DNA of 64,000 nt from Pseudomonas sp. MIACH (GTDB taxonomy: Bacteria; Pseudomonadota; Gammaproteobacteria; Pseudomonadales; Pseudomonadaceae). Made by a program: the position numbers and the translations under genes. Positions 8,210 to 16,161 of the stretch are shown here, one piece after another. The stretch is taken from assembly GCF_001269925.1 (NCBI RefSeq), contig NZ_LHVO01000060.1, positions 62,001 through 126,000 of the forward strand. Reading direction: 5' to 3'. Position 1 is the first letter of the stretch, and the number at the start of each line of letters is the position of its first letter. The notes under the pieces were generated by a model. It saw only the letters and a list, made by a program, of their open reading frames with translations. It did no database searches and had not been told where the DNA came from.

Positions 8210-9196
8210 TCATCGACTTTTACCGGGGTCGCTGCAGGGCCTCTTCTCTGTAGTCGTTTGCCGCAGCCTGGCGAACTCTAATAAGGTCGCAACAAACCTC
8301 CGCGTGGGCTCTGACAGGGGCTCATCCTTGCGGGTAATCACCCCGTAATCCTGAGATTCAACTGTGAAGGGCGTATTGAGGATTTGAAGCTGCCCATTTT
8401 GCAGTTGCGACTGGACCATTGACTCCGGGAGCATGGCAAGCATTGGCCCAGACTGCAGCAACTGCAGGAAGGTCTGCATCGAAATGGTCTCCACGGTGTT
8501 GGTCGGCGGGGCGATCCGGAACGTCCTGAACGCGCGCTCCATGCGTTGTCGGATCGGCGTGTTAAAGGGATACATGACCCATGGCCATTCGCTGAGTGAT
8601 TCGGTGGGAACCTCCCCCAGTTGGCACAGAGGGTGTGTGCTGTTCACGACAAGGCAGAAGGGTTCAGGTCCCAGCGACGTAAATTCGAAAGGCTGGCAAT
8701 CCTCATCCGTGAAGCGCGCGATGATTAAATCGAGTTTTTTTTGTTCGAGCATTTCCAGCAAGTGATTGCTGGTTTGTTCGATCACCTCGATGGAAAGGAG
8801 AGGGCGCTCACGTTTTATGCTGGCGATAGCTTCAGGCAGCACCACTGAGGTCGCGGCGAAAATGGTGCCGATTTTTAAATGACCATGCCCGCCTTTTCGC
8901 AGCTTGTTGACTTGGTCGACGAACGATTCCGTGTCTTCCAGGGTAATACGCGCATAGCGGGCCACGAACTCGCCTAGTTCAGTAAGGACCAGGTTGCGCG
9001 TTTGACGCTCAAACAGTGGAAAGCCCAGAAGTACTTCCAGATCGCGAAGCAATTTACTGATGGCCGGTTGCGTAACATTCATGTGTTCTGCGGTGGTGTG
9101 CATATTGCGGGTCTTGGCCAGGCTATTGACCAGTACCAGGTGTTTGATCTTCAGCCATCGGGTGACACTGGCAAACGTAATTTGATCGTTTTCCAT
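8210..9196 (-). CDS. LysR-family regulator, GbpR-like
   Basis: A 328-residue LysR regulator. The helix-turn-helix is at about 22-45 (NMHTTAEHMNVTQPAISKLL) and the periplasmic-binding-like effector domain at about 105-315. The long lead before the helix-turn-helix and the phrase RWLKIKHLVLV resemble GbpR-type regulators of sugar uptake in proteobacteria. The start at 9196 is preferred over 9253 because the longer form would run 57 bp further into the divergent promoter region. It is divergent from the AraD1/GguC-like gene, and GbpR with GguC is a known pairing. It likely controls both flanks. Confidence 0.87.
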   Translation of the reverse strand: MENDQITFASVTRWLKIKHLVLVNSLAKTRNMHTTAEHMNVTQPAISKLLRDLEVLLGFPLFERQTRNLVLTELGEFVARYARITLEDTESFVDQVNKLRKGGHGHLKIGTIFAATSVVLPEAIASIKRERPLLSIEVIEQTSNHLLEMLEQKKLDLIIARFTDEDCQPFEFTSLGPEPFCLVVNSTHPLCQLGEVPTESLSEWPWVMYPFNTPIRQRMERAFRTFRIAPPTNTVETISMQTFLQLLQSGPMLAMLPESMVQSQLQNGQLQILNTPFTVESQDYGVITRKDEPLSEPTRRFVATLLEFARLRQTTTEKRPCSDPGKSR

Positions 9197-9316
9197 CGGA
9201 TAAGGCCTTGTCTGTCGATAACGAAACAGCATTGATTGGTGAGTTTCTTTCATTGGGATTTACCGGAGCGGTCCATTACTTTTACGGCTCTGATGGCTGA
9301 CTGCTCTGGAAGCTCT

Positions 9317-10495
9317 ATGGCGAATTTGAAACTGACGCGCGAAAACACCCTGCCGCTGGATGGCTTGGCCGGAACGCTGATCGGCCGCGCCTGGATCCCG
9401 GGTGCGATTGCAGGACCCTCGCCAGTGGTGTTGCGCGATGAAGGCGTGTTTGATCTTTCTGAAACTTTTTCGACAATAAGCGAGCTGCTGGAACACACCT
9501 CGCCGTTGCTGGCTGTTCGTCAGGCGCCTGGCAGGTACATCGGCACCGTCGAGGAGTTGCTTGGGAACACCGGCAGCCATGCCGATCCCGGCAAGGCATC
9601 TCTGCTGCCCCCGGCGGATTTGCAGGTCATCAAGGCGGCCGGGGTTACGTTCGCCTCCAGCATGATCGAGCGGGTCATCGAGGAGCAGGCCCGAGGCGAT
9701 GCTGGCAACGCCGAAAGTGTTCGCCGTCTGGTGCAAGAAGCCATTGGCGATAACTTGCGGGCAATCAAACCGGGCTCGCCAGACGCGATGCGCCTTAAGG
9801 CTGTGCTGATCAAGCAGGGCATGTGGTCGCAATACCTGGAGGTCGGTATTGGCCCGGACGCGGAGATTTTCACCAAGGCACCGGTGCTGGCCGCAGTGGG
9901 CAGCGGCAGCGAAATCGGCATCCATCACAAGTCTGAATGGAACAACCCAGAGCCGGAAATTGTGCTGGCGGTGAACAGTCGAGGCCAAGTGCATGGCGTC
10001 ACCTTGGGCAATGACGTCAACTTGCGTGATTTCGAAGGCCGCAGCGCACTGCTGTTGAGCAAGGCCAAGGACAACAATGCGTCCTGTGCGATCGGCCCCT
10101 TTATTCGTTTGTTCGATGAAACGTTTTCCCTCGATGACGTGCGCAACTGCGTCGTGGATTTGCAGGTTCAGGGCGACGACGGCTTCATCCTTGAAGGCAG
10201 CAGTTCCATGGCATTGATCAGCCGTGATCCGTTGGATCTGGTGGCCCAGACGGTCGGCGGCGATCACCAATACCCTGATGGCTTCATGCTTTTTCTCGGC
10301 ACATTGTTTGCGCCTACCCAAGATCGTGAAGAGCCCGGGAGCGGCTTTACGCATAAGCAAGGGGATGAGGTCAGCATAGGTAGCCCGCTGCTGGGCACGC
10401 TGCGTAACACCGTCACCTACAGTCATGCGGCTGCGCCCTGGACGTTCGGCTTGCGAGCGATGATGCGCAATCTTGCTGCCCGCGGACTTCTGTAG
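9317..10495 (+). CDS. AraD1/GguC-like FAH-fold dehydratase
   Basis: A 392-residue protein of the fumarylacetoacetate hydrolase superfamily, in the longer AraD1/GguC group. Known AraD1 enzymes dehydrate L-2-keto-3-deoxy-pentonate to 2-oxoglutarate semialdehyde, the substrate of the KGSADH encoded next door. The metal-binding FAH core lies in the C-terminal half (EPEIVLAVNSRGQVHGVTLG, NDVNLRDFEG, and a late GSPLLGTLRNTV). The start at 9317 is chosen for the GGA-containing site just upstream; upstream ATGs fall in the LysR promoter. Divergent from the LysR gene. Confidence 0.82.
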   Translation: MANLKLTRENTLPLDGLAGTLIGRAWIPGAIAGPSPVVLRDEGVFDLSETFSTISELLEHTSPLLAVRQAPGRYIGTVEELLGNTGSHADPGKASLLPPADLQVIKAAGVTFASSMIERVIEEQARGDAGNAESVRRLVQEAIGDNLRAIKPGSPDAMRLKAVLIKQGMWSQYLEVGIGPDAEIFTKAPVLAAVGSGSEIGIHHKSEWNNPEPEIVLAVNSRGQVHGVTLGNDVNLRDFEGRSALLLSKAKDNNASCAIGPFIRLFDETFSLDDVRNCVVDLQVQGDDGFILEGSSSMALISRDPLDLVAQTVGGDHQYPDGFMLFLGTLFAPTQDREEPGSGFTHKQGDEVSIGSPLLGTLRNTVTYSHAAAPWTFGLRAMMRNLAARGLL

Positions 10496-10712
10496 GTAAG
10501 GCGTGGTGGGATGCATTGGGGGTTTTTCCGGGAAGATTGAACATACACAGGCGTGCGTCTATTGATAAAAGAGCCGAACCAGAAGGGGGCGGTTTTCAAT
10601 ATCTGTCAGGCGTTCCCCGCGTCCCGGACCCCGTCTGCGGTGCCCGCTCTGTCTCGATAAGGCCAACCAGGTACAAGCGGGTTTGACTTATCAAGAGGTG
10701 CCTGCATACTAT

Positions 10713-10742
10713 TGGAACGTCGTTCCATTACGAACAATGTTG
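10713..10742. promoter_or_regulatory. Candidate IclR operator before the second IclR gene
   Basis: TGGAACGTCGTTCCA (10713-10727) is a perfect inverted repeat with a 3-base centre, followed by AATGTTG (10736-10742). It ends about 40 bp upstream of the IclR start. The form is typical for IclR-family autoregulatory operators. Confidence 0.6.
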
Positions 10743-10782
10743 CTCACATTCACCTCATTGTCAAAGATAAGTCGAGAAAAAT

Positions 10783-11589
10783 ATGAGAGTCGTCAAAGGT
10801 GCTGTCGACCGCTGCCTGGAGGCCATTGAGCTGCTGGCACGCGAAGCTCGCTGGATGCGGATGTCCGATATCGCAGCAGAGTTGGGCTTGGAAAAGGGGC
10901 CCGCTCATCGAGTGCTTGCTCAGTTAGTCGAGCAAGGGTGGGCAGAGCAGGATGAAGCCACCTCGCAATACCGCCTGACTCTCAAGCTGGCACTCTTGGG
11001 GCAGCGCTATTTACATGGGATTGGCTTGCCGGAATTGGTCCAGCCGATCCTTGAGCAAGTGGCTGCTCAGTGTCACGAGTTGGTGCGACTGACGGTGGTC
11101 AACGAGGGCACCTTGTCCTGGCTGTCTTCAGCCCAAGGTGCCGCGCCGGGGCTCATGTATTCGCCGGCCATGGATCAACCCATCAATCTCTATGCCACCG
11201 CCAATGGAAAAGCCTGGCTGGCCTCAATGCCGGATGAACTGGCCGTTGAGCACGCGCTGCGTAGCGGGCTGGGGAAAGCTGATGCAGGGATTGGGCAGGG
11301 GCCGAAAGCGATCAACAGCATCGAAGGTTTATTGGCCGAGCTGTCGCTGACCCGCAAGCGCGGATATGGCCTGGTCATTGAAGAAGCCGAGGCGGGTGTC
11401 TGGGCGATTGCCGTACCGGTCAAGCTGGTTCCATCTGGCACTGTGGTCGGCACGATGAGTATCGCCGGCCCGGTCTTGCGCATGCAGCCCGAACGTTACG
11501 ACCAATTGCATGCGTTGCTCGAAGATGCAGCCAATAAGCTGGGTACGGTTTGGCCGCGCCAGAACAGCGTGCATTCGGAGAACGTATGA
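10783..11589 (+). CDS. IclR-family transcriptional regulator
   Basis: A 268-residue IclR protein with its winged helix at about 3-62 (MSDIAAELGLEKGPAHRVL) and an effector domain to about 255, including ATANGKAWLA and VGTMSIAGPVLRM. It is the first gene of a plus-strand set: its stop overlaps the hydratase start in an ATGA (11586-11589), so the two are translationally coupled. It probably regulates its own operon through the palindrome at 10713-10727. It is a paralogue of the regulator at 112-933, not a near-identical copy. Confidence 0.92.
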   Translation: MRVVKGAVDRCLEAIELLAREARWMRMSDIAAELGLEKGPAHRVLAQLVEQGWAEQDEATSQYRLTLKLALLGQRYLHGIGLPELVQPILEQVAAQCHELVRLTVVNEGTLSWLSSAQGAAPGLMYSPAMDQPINLYATANGKAWLASMPDELAVEHALRSGLGKADAGIGQGPKAINSIEGLLAELSLTRKRGYGLVIEEAEAGVWAIAVPVKLVPSGTVVGTMSIAGPVLRMQPERYDQLHALLEDAANKLGTVWPRQNSVHSENV

Positions 11590-12386
11590 GTCAGCCCGCA
11601 TCTGAATGGACCGAGGCAGGGGCAGGGCTGGAAATCGCCGCTGCTGCCCTGGTCCGTGCACGGCTGGAGGGTGTTCGGCTGGCAGCCTTGCCAGGCCCGA
11701 ACCTGCCAAGCAGCCTCGCACAAGGTTTTGCCATTCAGCAGCACGTAGGGCCATTGGCTGGAAAAACCGTGGGGGGGTGGAAGTGCGCGTTACCGCCGGC
11801 TGGCAAGTGGATCGTTGCCCCGATCTACAGCGACAGCATTGTAAAAGGCGAACGTTACCGACTGGCCGCCGACGCTGATAAGGCGCGCATCGAGCCCGAA
11901 CTGGCGTGCGTCCTGGCCCATGATTTGCCAGCACGTGCGGAGCCTTACACCGCTGAACAGATCGCGGACGCGATCAGCGGCGTGCACGTGGCACTGGAAG
12001 TCATCGATTGCCGTTACACCGAGCCACACACTCTGCCGTTCGAGCAATTGCTCGCGGACGGTCTATTCAATCACGGCCTGGTACTTGGGGCGCCAATCAC
12101 GCTGTCGAACGCTGCCAGCCTGCCCTCTGAACTGGATATCACCCTGAGCGATGCAACGTCAGAGCTTGTGAATATCAAGGGTCGCCATCCGGACGTGGAT
12201 CCGTTGTTGCCGATCCTATGGCTGGCCAATTTTCTGTCTACACAAGGGATAGGGCTGCAAGCAGGGCAGGTGATTATCACCGGGTCCTATGCAGGTGTTC
12301 TCGATGTGCCCGTCAATCAGCCACTGCATGTTCAGTTCGGCGAAGCAGGCTCATTGTCTGTCCATTTCTCAACGCTGGAGGAGTAA
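11586..12386 (+). CDS. 2-keto-4-pentenoate hydratase-like protein
   Basis: A 266-residue member of the MhpD/hydratase-decarboxylase branch of the FAH fold. Enzymes of this type add water to 2-hydroxypenta-2,4-dienoate-like intermediates from ring cleavage. Visible features: the GGWKCALPPAGKW region, the acidic metal-site residues in RIEPELACVL and ALEVIDCRY, and GSYAGVLDV near the C-terminus. The start at 11586 overlaps the IclR stop. The FAH-family gene starts 4 bp after its stop. Together they resemble a lower meta-cleavage-like pathway, but no ring-cleavage dioxygenase is nearby. Confidence 0.83.
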   Translation: MSQPASEWTEAGAGLEIAAAALVRARLEGVRLAALPGPNLPSSLAQGFAIQQHVGPLAGKTVGGWKCALPPAGKWIVAPIYSDSIVKGERYRLAADADKARIEPELACVLAHDLPARAEPYTAEQIADAISGVHVALEVIDCRYTEPHTLPFEQLLADGLFNHGLVLGAPITLSNAASLPSELDITLSDATSELVNIKGRHPDVDPLLPILWLANFLSTQGIGLQAGQVIITGSYAGVLDVPVNQPLHVQFGEAGSLSVHFSTLEE

Positions 12387-12389
12387 CAA

Positions 12390-13283
12390 ATGCGCTTAGT
12401 TCGTTTTGGTTTGCCGGGGCAGGAACAGCCGGGAATCTTGGATTCGCAAGGAGTCGTACGAGACCTTTCGGGCATTGTCGATGACATCGATGCGTCAGCC
12501 CTGAGCCCGTCAGTGCTCGAAAAACTACGTGCTGTTGATGTTGAAAAGCTTCCGGTGGTGGCGCCTGGCACACGCCTTGGTCCCTGCGTAGGCAGCGTAC
12601 CGAACCTGATTTGCATCGGCCTGAACTACTCCGATCACGCGGCTGAAACAAATACACCTATCCCGAGCCAACCGGTGGTCTTCAACAAACACACCGCGTC
12701 CATCAGCGGCCCCAATGACCCGGTGATTTTACCCACGGGGGCTCAGAAGCTTGATTGGGAAGTCGAGTTGGCCATCGTCATCGGTACACCTGCCTGGCAG
12801 ATTGATGAGTCACAGGCTTTGAATCACATCGCCGGCTATTGCCTGGCCAATGATGTTTCCGAGCGGGCTTATCAGCTTGAGTACGAAGGGCAGTGGACCA
12901 AGGGAAAAAGCGGTTTTTCCTTCGCACCACTGGGACCTTGGCTGGTCACCCGCGACGAAATTGCCGACCCGCAGGCCATTGACGTCTGGCTCGACGTGAA
13001 CGGCAAACGTCTCCAGACCGGCAATACCCGTACGATGATTTTCAGCGTTGCACACATTGTCGCGTACCTCAGTCGCTTCATGCCGCTTATGCCGGGTGAC
13101 GTCATCATTACCGGTACGCCACCCGGTGTGGGGCTCGGGCAGAAGCCGCCGGTATTTCTCAAGGCGGGTGACACCATGCGTGTCGGTGGCCAAGGGCTGG
13201 GTGAGCAATTTCAGACCGTGGTTCCTTACGTTGCTGAAATGGGCGCTGCATGGGTCGCCGGTCGCCATCCCAATGTTGACTGA
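12390..13283 (+). CDS. Fumarylacetoacetate hydrolase family protein
   Basis: A 297-residue FAH-family enzyme (acylpyruvate hydrolase or 2-hydroxyhepta-2,4-dienedioate isomerase type). It has an N-terminal cap with RLVRFGLPGQEQPGILD and the catalytic core from about 70: CIGLNYSDHAAE, the metal-ligand stretch WEVELAIVIG, NDVSERAYQ and ITGTPPGVGLGQ. Second enzyme gene of the operon, spaced 3 bp from the hydratase. The likely role is C-C cleavage or isomerisation of a diketo acid. The substrate is unknown. Confidence 0.88.
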   Translation: MRLVRFGLPGQEQPGILDSQGVVRDLSGIVDDIDASALSPSVLEKLRAVDVEKLPVVAPGTRLGPCVGSVPNLICIGLNYSDHAAETNTPIPSQPVVFNKHTASISGPNDPVILPTGAQKLDWEVELAIVIGTPAWQIDESQALNHIAGYCLANDVSERAYQLEYEGQWTKGKSGFSFAPLGPWLVTRDEIADPQAIDVWLDVNGKRLQTGNTRTMIFSVAHIVAYLSRFMPLMPGDVIITGTPPGVGLGQKPPVFLKAGDTMRVGGQGLGEQFQTVVPYVAEMGAAWVAGRHPNVD

Positions 13284-13304
13284 CTATCGCTGGAGGAAAA
13301 CGCT

Positions 13305-14000
13305 ATGAGCTTTGCAGGAACGGGTGTAGTCGCGATCTGGCATGATCTTTTGCCCGAAGCACGGGACGAGTTCTATGAGTGGCATAACCGTGAACACATG
13401 CCGGAGCGGGCTGGAATTCCGGGGTTTTTGCGGGGGCGCCGATACATCGCTTTGGATGCAGGACCAACCTATTTCAACCTCTATGAGGCTGACACGGTGC
13501 AGGTGTTGGGAGGGCAGGATTATTTATCGCGTCTCAACAGTCCGACGGCTTGGACAAAGCAGTCGGTGCAGTCCTATCGCAACGTCGCGCGATCCATATG
13601 CGAGGTTACTTATACCAGCGGTGTGGGGCAGGGCGCGTATTTGCTGACGGTCCGTTTCGATGTCGTCGAAGGGCAGCATAAATCAGTGTCGGATGTATTG
13701 CGCCAACGCGTGCTTCCTCCCCTTGCTGATAAACAGGGTATTACGGGCGTGCATTTGTGCGTGGCTGATGAGGCCGTGAGCAAGGTTGAAACCGCAGAGA
13801 AAAAAGCCCGCGCCGAAGGGACCCAGATACCGGCCTGGATCGTCATGATCGAAGGGTGTGCGCCCGATTACGTTCGTGTCGCCGGCGAGTCTTTTGTAGC
13901 GGAGCTGCAACGCCTGCTGGAGGAGCAATCGACGGGGCCAGAAACCACGCTTTATCAATTGGAATACACACGTTGTAAAACGCCGGGAAGTGCGGGTTGA
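13305..14000 (+). CDS. Conserved protein with dimeric alpha-beta barrel look, unknown role
   Basis: A 231-residue soluble protein that I do not recognise by name. The N-terminal half contains EWHNREHMPERAGIPGF, a pattern common in ferredoxin-like dimeric alpha-beta barrel proteins (HNREHxPER), and the second half looks like a diverged repeat of the same fold (LTVRFDVVEG at about 112, ending with LYQLEYT). It is 21 bp after the FAH-family gene with GGAGG upstream, so it is part of the operon. A small-molecule isomerase, decarboxylase or binding role is possible. Confidence 0.75.
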   Translation: MSFAGTGVVAIWHDLLPEARDEFYEWHNREHMPERAGIPGFLRGRRYIALDAGPTYFNLYEADTVQVLGGQDYLSRLNSPTAWTKQSVQSYRNVARSICEVTYTSGVGQGAYLLTVRFDVVEGQHKSVSDVLRQRVLPPLADKQGITGVHLCVADEAVSKVETAEKKARAEGTQIPAWIVMIEGCAPDYVRVAGESFVAELQRLLEEQSTGPETTLYQLEYTRCKTPGSAG

Positions 14001-14057
14001 TCGCCGAGCGTTCGAGTACGTTTTAACTTCCAGTCGTTGTTCTTACGCAATTCCCCA

Positions 14058-14113
14058 CGAGCGTGCCATTACCGGCATTGAGTCAGGCTCGCGTCTGCGC
14101 ACGCTCGGGTTTT
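14058..14113 (+). terminator. Probable terminator after the FAH operon
   Basis: Arms CGAGCGTG (14058-14065) and CACGCTCG (14100-14107) are followed by GGTTTT. The loop is long (34 bases). It lies 57 bp after the last operon stop and before the porin gene, which therefore may have its own promoter in the AT-rich stretch 14115-14280. Confidence 0.45.
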
Positions 14114-14284
14114 GCATAAGTCGATAGTAAGCAATTATAAATTTCTCAATAAAGGGCTGTAACAAGACACATAAGTGATCCCTGCAGTCGCTCGGTAGTT
14201 AGCTCTAGAAACTGCCTGTGCGTAGGTTTAATAACGAGCTGGAAATCACCCCAAAACAATAATAATTCATTGTGAGAAAACATC

Positions 14285-15565
14285 ATGCGCTACCCTGTTA
14301 TTTCCCGCAGCGTGCCTGCACATCAATCTCTGATCAGTCTGACTCTTGCGGTCTGCGCGGGTTCGTCAGCGGCTGTTCAAGCCGATCAGAACAGCGGCTT
14401 TGTTGATGGCGCTAAGGCCACCCTCAATTTGCGCAACGCTTACATCAATCGCAACTTCATCAACCCGAACGCCGCCCAAGGTAAAGCCGAGGAATGGACC
14501 CAGAACTTCATCCTCGACGCCAAGTCCGGTTTCACTCCGGGCGTGGTCGGGTTCGGCGTGGACGTGCTGGGCCTGTACTCGGTCAAGCTCGATGGCGGTC
14601 GTGGTACGGCAGGCACACAACTGCTGCCGGTACACGATGACGGCCGCCCGGCTGATGACTTCGGTCGGCTGGGCGTCGCCCTCAAGGGCAAGGTGTCGAA
14701 TACCGAACTGAAGGTCGGTGAGTGGATGCCGGTGCTGCCGATTCTGCGCTCCGACGACGGCCGTTCCCTGCCACAAACCTTCCGTGGCGGCCAGGTGACC
14801 TCCACCGAAATCAGCGGCCTGACGCTGTACGGTGGCCAGTTCCGCGCCAACAGCCCGCGCAACGACGCGAGCATGGAAGACATGTCGATGAACGGCCGCG
14901 GCGCGTTCACGTCCGACCGTTTCAACTTCGGCGGCGGCGAATACGCCTTCAACGAAAAACGCACCCAGGTCGGTGTCTGGTACTCGGAACTGTCCGACAT
15001 CTACCAGCAAAAATACTTCAACCTGACCCACAGCCAGCCCATCGGCGACTGGACCCTGGGCGCCAACCTCGGTTACTTCATCGGCAAGGAAGACGGCAGG
15101 GCCTTGGCTGGCGACTTGGACAACAAAACCGCGTTCGCGCTGCTCTCGGCCAAATACGGCGGCAACACCTTCTATGTCGGCCTGCAAAAACTCACCGGCG
15201 AAAGCGCGTGGATGCGGGTCAACGGTACCAGTGGCGGAACCTTGGCCAACGATAGCTATAACGCCAGTTTTGATAACGCTCAGGAGCGCTCATGGCAGCT
15301 ACGCCACGACTTTAACTTCGCGGTACTCGGTATCCCGGGCCTGACATTAATGAACCGATATATCAGCGGTGATAATGTCCACACAGGTTCGATAACAGAT
15401 GGTAAAGAATGGGGCCGAGAATCGGAATTGGCCTACGTCGTACAGTCTGGTGCGCTGAAAAATCTCAGCGTTAGATGGCGTAATGCGAGTGTTCGCAGGG
15501 ATTTCAGCAGCAATGAGTTTGATGAAAATCGGATTTTTATTAATTATCCCATATCGTTATTGTGA
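14285..15565 (+). CDS. OprD-family outer-membrane porin
   Basis: A 426-residue substrate-specific porin. The N-terminus has a signal peptide (hydrophobic LISLTLAVCAGSSAAVQA, cleavage near residue 35). The mature part begins with GFVDGAKATLNLRNAYINR and has repeated amphipathic beta strands, including YSVKLDGGRGTAG and the basic-ladder region common in OprD. The C-terminus ends in aromatic and hydrophobic residues (FINYPISLL, slightly extended past the usual terminal F). It probably brings the acid degraded by the preceding operon through the outer membrane. It is closest in style to the OpdK/BenF-type carboxylate porins. Confidence 0.9.
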   Translation: MRYPVISRSVPAHQSLISLTLAVCAGSSAAVQADQNSGFVDGAKATLNLRNAYINRNFINPNAAQGKAEEWTQNFILDAKSGFTPGVVGFGVDVLGLYSVKLDGGRGTAGTQLLPVHDDGRPADDFGRLGVALKGKVSNTELKVGEWMPVLPILRSDDGRSLPQTFRGGQVTSTEISGLTLYGGQFRANSPRNDASMEDMSMNGRGAFTSDRFNFGGGEYAFNEKRTQVGVWYSELSDIYQQKYFNLTHSQPIGDWTLGANLGYFIGKEDGRALAGDLDNKTAFALLSAKYGGNTFYVGLQKLTGESAWMRVNGTSGGTLANDSYNASFDNAQERSWQLRHDFNFAVLGIPGLTLMNRYISGDNVHTGSITDGKEWGRESELAYVVQSGALKNLSVRWRNASVRRDFSSNEFDENRIFINYPISLL

Positions 15566-15602
15566 CGATTGTTTCGCTCGCCAATACCCGGTGGAGTAAC
15601 TT

Positions 15603-15645
15603 CTGCGATCGTCTGAGCAGTAATAACTTGATCAGACGGTTGCAG
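15603..15645. terminator. Hairpin between convergent porin and HxlR genes
   Basis: Arms at 15603-15616 and 15632-15645 pair at 12 of 14 positions (CGTCTGA with TCAGACG is the perfect core) around a 15-base loop. It lies between two convergent genes, so it could end transcription from both sides. Confidence 0.5.
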
Positions 15646-15669
15646 ATAAACCCTGCGTCAATTAGGTAC

Positions 15670-16059
15670 TTAATGTGGCGTTGGTAGGTTTGCCTCCGCG
15701 GCCTCATCAAACTTCAACCGGGCAGCTTCAATATCAGGCAATTTATCAAGCGTCCATTTATGCAATTCGCGAAATGGCTGCTGCAATGTCCGACCCAGTG
15801 GGGTGATCTCATACTGGACTGCCACGGGCGAGAACGAGATGACCTGGCGCGATACGAGACCATTTCGTTCCAGCCGCCGGAGGCACTGCGTCAGTGCCTT
15901 CTGAGTGACACCCTCCAGGCGGCGCCTGATGGCATTAAAGCGATGGGGTCCATCATCAAGCACAGCCAGAACCATCATCGACCACTTGTCTGCGATCTGG
16001 TCGAACAATGCCCGGCTTGGGCAGTCCGACGAAAAACATTGTGGCTTTAATTCCAGCAT
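15670..16059 (-). CDS. HxlR-family transcriptional regulator
   Basis: A 129-residue winged-helix regulator. The HxlR signature is visible: a conserved N-terminal cysteine (SSDCPSRALFDQIADKWSMM), then HRFNAIRRRLEGVTQKALTQ as the recognition region. It is divergent from the Old-Yellow-Enzyme gene, and HxlR proteins often sense electrophiles or quinones and control such a neighbour. Two CCTA/TAGG inverted repeats sit in the shared promoter. Confidence 0.92.
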   Translation of the reverse strand: MLELKPQCFSSDCPSRALFDQIADKWSMMVLAVLDDGPHRFNAIRRRLEGVTQKALTQCLRRLERNGLVSRQVISFSPVAVQYEITPLGRTLQQPFRELHKWTLDKLPDIEAARLKFDEAAEANLPTPH

Positions 16060-16077
16060 CGAAGTTTCCTCATATAT

Positions 16078-16112
16078 ACCTAGGCTACTCTAGGTGCCTA
16101 ATTGACATTAGG
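16078..16112. promoter_or_regulatory. Two adjacent inverted repeats between HxlR and OYE genes
   Basis: ACCTAG-N6-CTAGGT (16078-16095) and CCTAAT-N4-ATTAGG (16097-16112) follow each other 18-53 bp upstream of the HxlR start and 50-84 bp upstream of the reductase start. Their position and shared TAGG half-sites make them the likely HxlR operator. Confidence 0.6.
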
Positions 16113-16161
16113 TCTACAAAATATACTTATATGGCTTCCGAAAGCAAATGGAGTCCATCCA

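Noticed and set aside
9260..10516. Long antisense frame over the AraD1-like gene (418 codons)
   Set aside because: The plus-strand gene has clear family motifs; the antisense frame has no domain and no ribosome binding site.
14366..15187. Long open frame antisense to the OprD gene
   Set aside because: It is a shadow of the porin, which has a signal peptide and clear OprD features.
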